Made by a program: the position numbers and the translations under genes. Shown piece after piece: positions 59,900 to 64,000 of a DNA stretch of 64,000 bases. Source of the stretch: Streptomyces xantholiticus. GTDB lineage: Bacteria; Actinomycetota; Actinomycetes; Streptomycetales; Streptomycetaceae. Location of the stretch: NCBI RefSeq assembly GCF_014651015.1, contig NZ_BMWB01000002.1, positions 248,001-312,000 on the forward strand. The letters run 5' to 3'. Every line of letters begins with the position of its first letter. Position 1 is the stretch's first letter. The notes under the pieces are model-generated. The model was not told the origin of the DNA. It worked only from the letters and a program-made list of their open reading frames with translations, and ran no database searches.

Positions 59900-61294
59900 G
59901 TGACACACCCGCCGAATGTGCGCACAGCGCCTCAGTCGGCTCCGCACCATGCGCCGCCCGGACACCCGCCGGCCCAGCCGCCCGCGGGGCGCGGCGCCTG
60001 GGCCGAGGGCCGTCGGCGGCTGCGTGCCGCCGCGACGACTGAGCCCGGGCGGCTGCAGATCATCGGTGCCGTCCTCGCGGCGCTGGTGGTGGCCTTCGGT
60101 GCGGTGACGGCATTCGAGGTCTCCGCCCGCGCGAGCGCCGCGGACGACGTGGTGAGCCGCAGTCAGCCGCTGAGCGCCGACGCGGCCGCGATCTACCGCT
60201 CGCTCGCCGACGCGGACGCGGCGGCGTCCAGCGGCTTCCTCGCCGGTATCGAAGAGCCGAGCGATGTGGCACAGCGGTACGAGAAGGACATCGCGCTGGC
60301 CTCCCGGCTGCTCGTCAAGGCGGCGACGAACACCGACAGTTCGAGTGAATCCGGACAGCAGATCGCCCTGCTGAACGAGGCGCTGCCGTACTACACGGGC
60401 CTGATCGAGAGCGCCCGGGCCAACAACCGGCTCGGCCGGCCGCTGGGCGGCGCGTATCTCCGCTTCGCCAACGACCAGATGTCCAGGGACCTGCTGCCCG
60501 CCGCTCAGAAGCTGTACGACGCGGAGACGGCGCGGCTCCAGCAGGACGACGACGACGCCCGTTTCTGGCCCGTCCTCTCCCTGGCGGCCGGCGCGGTGGC
60601 GATCGGCGCCCTCGTATGGGCGCAGCGGCGCAACTACCGCAGTACGAACCGCGTGTTCAACACCGGCCTGGTCGCCGCGACCGCGGCCACCACGGTCCTG
60701 CTGCTGTGGCTCGCGGTGGGACACACGGTGGCCCGCGCCCAGTTGAACGACGCCGACCTGCACGGCCAGCAGTCCCTCAAGGTGCTGGGCGACGCGCGGA
60801 TCAACTCCCTCAAGGCCCGGGCCAACGAGAACCTGACCGTGGTGGCGCGCGGTGCGGTGCTCACCAACGACGGCAAGAGCGACAAGTACGAGACGGATTA
60901 CGCCGTCGGCATGAAGCAGCTCGGCGAGCAGTTGCACCGGGCGCAGTTGCTGGCCGACGACGGCAAGGGCCGCGGGCCGGTCGAGGCCGCGGTCTCGGCC
61001 GTGTCCGAGTGGCAGGAGCGTCACAAGGACGTCACCAGGACCGACCGGGCCGGTGACTACGACGGCGTGCTCCGTAAGGTCATCGGCGCCGAGGGCTCCA
61101 CCGGCGAGTCCTTCGACAAGGTCGACGCCGCGCTGGAGGAGGCGCTGGCGCACGAGCAGCATGAGTTCACCGCGGCGGCGAAGGACGGGCGAGGGGCGCT
61201 GTCCGGCCTGCCGGTCGGGGCCGCAGCGCTGGGCGTCCTCGGCGCGGCGGGCGCTGTGCTGGGTATCAACCGCAGGCTTTCGGAGTACCGGTGA
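59900..61294 (+). CDS. glnX: GlnX-like membrane sensor protein
   Basis: A 464-residue membrane protein with a Pro-rich N-terminus, a first transmembrane helix at about 53-73, an extracytoplasmic helical domain, two central helices (about 226-245 and 254-278), a second helical domain and a C-terminal helix. In mycobacteria GlnX passes the amino-acid signal from GlnH to PknG; gene order here supports the same. GTG 59900 has GGGGGAGG five bases before. The stop overlaps or abuts glnH. Confidence 0.8.
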   Translation: MTHPPNVRTAPQSAPHHAPPGHPPAQPPAGRGAWAEGRRRLRAAATTEPGRLQIIGAVLAALVVAFGAVTAFEVSARASAADDVVSRSQPLSADAAAIYRSLADADAAASSGFLAGIEEPSDVAQRYEKDIALASRLLVKAATNTDSSSESGQQIALLNEALPYYTGLIESARANNRLGRPLGGAYLRFANDQMSRDLLPAAQKLYDAETARLQQDDDDARFWPVLSLAAGAVAIGALVWAQRRNYRSTNRVFNTGLVAATAATTVLLLWLAVGHTVARAQLNDADLHGQQSLKVLGDARINSLKARANENLTVVARGAVLTNDGKSDKYETDYAVGMKQLGEQLHRAQLLADDGKGRGPVEAAVSAVSEWQERHKDVTRTDRAGDYDGVLRKVIGAEGSTGESFDKVDAALEEALAHEQHEFTAAAKDGRGALSGLPVGAAALGVLGAAGAVLGINRRLSEYR

Positions 61295-61305
61295 GAGGGG
61301 GAGCG

Positions 61306-62337
61306 ATGACGGACACGAAGGCACGCCCGAGCGGCCGGCGCTCCGTGCGCGCACTGCGCGGCTGGGGCGGCGTCGCGGGAATGGCCGCCGCCTGTGCGCT
61401 GACCGCTGCCGTCACCCTGCTGCCGCTGTCCCACGGCGGTGCGGACGCCCTGACGGGGAACACCGGCCAGGCACTCACCTCCGCCGTGGCCGCCAAGGCC
61501 GACACCTGCGAGGACCCGGAGGCCTCCCTGCCCCCGTCGAGCGCCGGCGGGCCCACGATCGACGCGATCAAGGAACGGGGCAAGCTGGTCGTCGGCGTCG
61601 ATCAGAACAGCTACCGCTGGGGGTACCGCAACCCGGTCAGCGGTGGCCTCGAGGGCTTCGACATCGACCTCGCCCGCGCCATCGCCGAAGACATCGTCGG
61701 CAGCCCCGACGCCGTCATCTTCCGTGCCATACCCACCAACCAGCGCATCACCGCCCTGGAAAACGGCACGGTGGACATCGTGGTGCGCACGATGACCATC
61801 AGCTGCGGCCGTATCGAACAGGTCGCCTTCTCCACCGCCTACTTCCAGGCGGGCCAGCAGGTGCTGGCCTCGAAGAGCTCGTCGATCACGGGGTACGACA
61901 CGTCGCTCGCGGGCAAGCGGATCTGCTCGGCGGAGGGCTCGACGGCGTACGAGGCGCTGGAGAAGAACAGCTTCGGCGCGACGTTCAAGGACAAGCACGA
62001 CGGCCTGCCGGGGGACGAGGACCTGTACACGGTGCCCAACCAGCTGGACTGCCTGGTCAGGCTCCAGCAGGGCATGGTCGACGCGATCGTCACCGACAAC
62101 GCCCTGGCGGCCGGACAGGCGGCCCAGGACCCGGCGGTCGAGCTCAAGGGTGCGAAGCCCTTCACCACCGAGTACTACGGAGTGGCCACCAAACTCGGCC
62201 ACGACGACCTGGTGCGCCGGATCAACCAGGTCCTGGTCGACTACCGCAGGGGCGCCTGGCAGAAGGCGTACGACCGCTGGCTCGCGGCCGACCTGCCGGG
62301 CATCACCGGACCGCCGCAGCCCAAATACCGGAACTAG
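61306..62337 (+). CDS. glnH: GlnH-like extracytoplasmic amino-acid-binding protein
   Basis: Type-3 solute-binding protein of 343 residues. After a hydrophobic N-terminal helix (about 22-45), the two-lobe domain begins AIKERGKLVVGVDQNSYRWG and contains GFDIDLARAIAEDI, TNQRITALENGTVDIVVRT and VDAIVTDNALAAG, all typical of glutamate/aspartate-binding proteins. The signal contains AAAC but not a good lipobox, so it may be anchored by the helix. ATG 61306 has GGGGGAG upstream; GTG 61291 is possible. Likely senses amino acids for PknG. Confidence 0.85.
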   Translation: MTDTKARPSGRRSVRALRGWGGVAGMAAACALTAAVTLLPLSHGGADALTGNTGQALTSAVAAKADTCEDPEASLPPSSAGGPTIDAIKERGKLVVGVDQNSYRWGYRNPVSGGLEGFDIDLARAIAEDIVGSPDAVIFRAIPTNQRITALENGTVDIVVRTMTISCGRIEQVAFSTAYFQAGQQVLASKSSSITGYDTSLAGKRICSAEGSTAYEALEKNSFGATFKDKHDGLPGDEDLYTVPNQLDCLVRLQQGMVDAIVTDNALAAGQAAQDPAVELKGAKPFTTEYYGVATKLGHDDLVRRINQVLVDYRRGAWQKAYDRWLAADLPGITGPPQPKYRN

Positions 62338-62389
62338 ACCTGCTGGACACTCACAGCTCACACGACGAGTACGAACGGAGAGGTGATCG

Positions 62390-63733
62390 ATGGGCGTCGC
62401 GGGACCCTTCCCCAGCTCGGCGGGGAGACCGCACGGGCCGGTGATGGACCGGGACGAGGTGGACCGTGCGCTGGCCCGGCTCGGAGCGGAGCACGAAGCG
62501 GTGGAGACCTCGCTGCTGGCGCTCCAGGACCACGCGGGCCGCAGGCTGCTCGAGGGCGCCGAGCTGACGGGCGTCACCAAGGACCGCTGGGCCACGGCCG
62601 AACAGCAGATCGCCCTGCTCTGGTCCTACTTCGACGCCTACACGGCCGCGTTGACCGACATCCGTCAGCTCCGGGCCCGCAGACGCTGGTCCAGCCGCGA
62701 GGACCTGGTCGAGCTGACCGAGCGGCTGCGCGGCCGCAGCGTCACCGTGGCGAGCCCGGCCGCCCTCCCCGCGCCGCAGATCACCGGGCCCGCCAAGCTC
62801 GCGGAGGAGTTCACCCTCGAGGAACTCGTCGCCAGGATGAACGAGCTCTACGCGTCCTCGCTGGACACGGTGGTGACCGCCGACGCGGTGTGGTCGGCGC
62901 TTCCGGCCCGCATAGACCTGCTCTCCGCCGAGCTGCGGCGTACCCGCTCGCTCGCGCACTCGGTGGGCGTGCGGCCCGGGGAGCACCCCGCCGGCGACGA
63001 GTTGGAGTCCATCACCCACGAGTTGTCCACGCTGCGTGCCCAGGTGGTGTCCGACCCGCTCGCCTTCTGGCGGCCGGGGCCGGGCAGCTCGGCACCCGGC
63101 GGCGGCCGGCCGGACACGGACCGCTACGACCGGGCGGCGCGTGCCCTGGAGGATGTGCGCCGTGAGATCGAGGCGGTGCTCCAGGTCCGGCAGGATTCGG
63201 AGGAGCGGCTGATGCGACTGCGCGACCTGCTCTCCCGCGCCGACCGGACCCTGGCGGAGGCCCGCGCGGCGCGCGGGGAGGTCCTGGCGAAGATCGCCGC
63301 CTCGGAGGTGCCTGCCGTCAGCGGCCCGCCGACCGCGCTGCAGGAGCGTCTCGCCACGGCCGCCGAGTACCGCAGGCACGCCCGGTGGCACCGGCTGTCT
63401 CCGCTGCTCGACTCCCTGGAGCGGGAGGCGGAGGACGAACTGCAGCGTGCTCGCGAGTCGTTGACCGCCGTCACCGCGCCCCTCGCGGTCCGCGCCGAGC
63501 TGCGCGGCCGCCTGGACGCGTACAAGGCGAAGATCGCACGGCACGGCATGGCCGAGGACCCACTGCTCATCGAACGGTACGACGCGGCACGCCGCATGTT
63601 GTGGAGCGCGCCGTGCGATCTGCGCGTCGCCGAGCAGGCCGTTCTGCGTTACCAGCACGCCGCGGCGGAAGCCCTGGTGCCGAGAGCGGCCGCACCGGAG
63701 CCGGGACCGACCGACCGCGGAGGGTATTCATGA
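62390..63733 (+). CDS. Helical coiled-coil protein between glnH and pknG
   Basis: A 447-residue soluble protein with no family I can name. It is almost entirely charged and helical: heptad-like segments at about 20-110 and 240-330, and a third around 340-400. No signal, membrane helix or catalytic motif is visible. ATG 62390 has GGAGAGG eight bases upstream. Its stop overlaps the pknG ATG (ATGA). The coupled position suggests an adaptor or regulator in the GlnX-GlnH-PknG pathway. Confidence 0.8.
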   Translation: MGVAGPFPSSAGRPHGPVMDRDEVDRALARLGAEHEAVETSLLALQDHAGRRLLEGAELTGVTKDRWATAEQQIALLWSYFDAYTAALTDIRQLRARRRWSSREDLVELTERLRGRSVTVASPAALPAPQITGPAKLAEEFTLEELVARMNELYASSLDTVVTADAVWSALPARIDLLSAELRRTRSLAHSVGVRPGEHPAGDELESITHELSTLRAQVVSDPLAFWRPGPGSSAPGGGRPDTDRYDRAARALEDVRREIEAVLQVRQDSEERLMRLRDLLSRADRTLAEARAARGEVLAKIAASEVPAVSGPPTALQERLATAAEYRRHARWHRLSPLLDSLEREAEDELQRARESLTAVTAPLAVRAELRGRLDAYKAKIARHGMAEDPLLIERYDAARRMLWSAPCDLRVAEQAVLRYQHAAAEALVPRAAAPEPGPTDRGGYS

Positions 63734-64000
63734 GCGGGAACAAGAACTGCCAGCGCCCCGGCTGCGAGGGCTCGTACGAGGACATGGGCGGCGGCGAGCT
63801 GTACTGCGACACCTGCGGCCTCGCCCCGGTGGTGTCGCCCACCGGCATGGTCTCCTCGCCGCCCACCGGCATCGCCGGCGGCGGCCGGGACTCCTCGTCC
63901 TCGCGCAGCAGTTCACGCTCGTCACGGGCGTCCGCGCGTTCGTCGACCTCGCGCCGGTCGGTGTCGGGGCGGCTGTCGCGTTCGCTGACCGGAAGCAGCA
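63730..64000 (+). CDS. pknG: Serine/threonine protein kinase PknG, N-terminal part (cut by window end)
   Basis: The first 90 residues of a PknG-type kinase. Cysteines at 7, 12, 26 and 29 (CQRPGC and YCDTC) form the rubredoxin-like metal site that precedes the kinase domain in PknG proteins. A disordered Ser/Arg-rich stretch follows and the frame is open at 64000. ATG 63730 overlaps the previous stop. The gene order with glnX and glnH supports the identification. The kinase and TPR domains lie outside the window. Confidence 0.8.
   Translation, partial: MSGNKNCQRPGCEGSYEDMGGGELYCDTCGLAPVVSPTGMVSSPPTGIAGGGRDSSSSRSSSRSSRASARSSTSRRSVSGRLSRSLTGSS

Overview
The window is a high-GC actinobacterial chromosome segment, almost certainly from a Streptomyces. 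Grounds: third-codon-position GC bias throughout, many GTG starts with AAGGAG-type ribosome sites, ATGA/GTGA stop-start overlaps, paired clpP1-clpP2, a conservon (cvnABCD), a CsnR-type chitosan-oligosaccharide operon and a GlnX/GlnH/PknG module. From memory, the gene order matches the conserved Streptomyces core running from mreB to the csn operon and pknG. No phage, insertion sequence, CRISPR array, rRNA or origin was seen.

Layout. 1-12.1 kb is a core block, mostly on the minus strand: mreB, ndk, a DUF4233 membrane protein, folC, valS, one plus-strand Pro/Gln/Gly-rich membrane protein, clpX, clpP2, clpP1 and tig. 12.2-12.5 kb holds tRNA-Pro(UGG) and tRNA-Gly(UCC). 12.6-19.0 kb carries a small membrane protein, an acyltransferase, an HD protein, a SpoIIE phosphatase, a broken Eis-like acetyltransferase, a Nei/Fpg glycosylase and rpiB. 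19.2-23.7 kb has two intact amino-acid permeases flanking bioY and two gene remnants. 23.8-36.7 kb carries a DsbA-like protein, two M1 aminopeptidases, an AbiEi-like protein, a Nudix hydrolase, a subtilase and asd.

37.1-44.0 kb is the accessory centre: a complete conservon (cvnA-cvnD) coupled by overlapping codons to a CYP157-like P450 without the ExxR motif, then a class I terpene synthase and a second, canonical P450. The terpene synthase has its own candidate promoter overlapped by a palindrome. A LysR C-terminal remnant borders the cluster. The likely logic is a membrane kinase / Roadblock / GTPase signalling complex next to a small oxidised-terpene pathway.

44.4-52.6 kb returns to core functions: a small membrane protein, malQ, a 36-bp-repeat ORF, a GH84-like secreted hexosaminidase, an HNH nuclease and an MscS channel. 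52.7-59.6 kb is csnREFGHK: repressor, sugar importer without its own ATPase, GH4 enzyme and sugar kinase, with a CsnR-type operator in front. 59.9-64.0 kb is glnX, glnH, a coiled-coil gene and the start of pknG, cut by the window edge. Many gene ends carry long GC-rich hairpins that are probably terminators.
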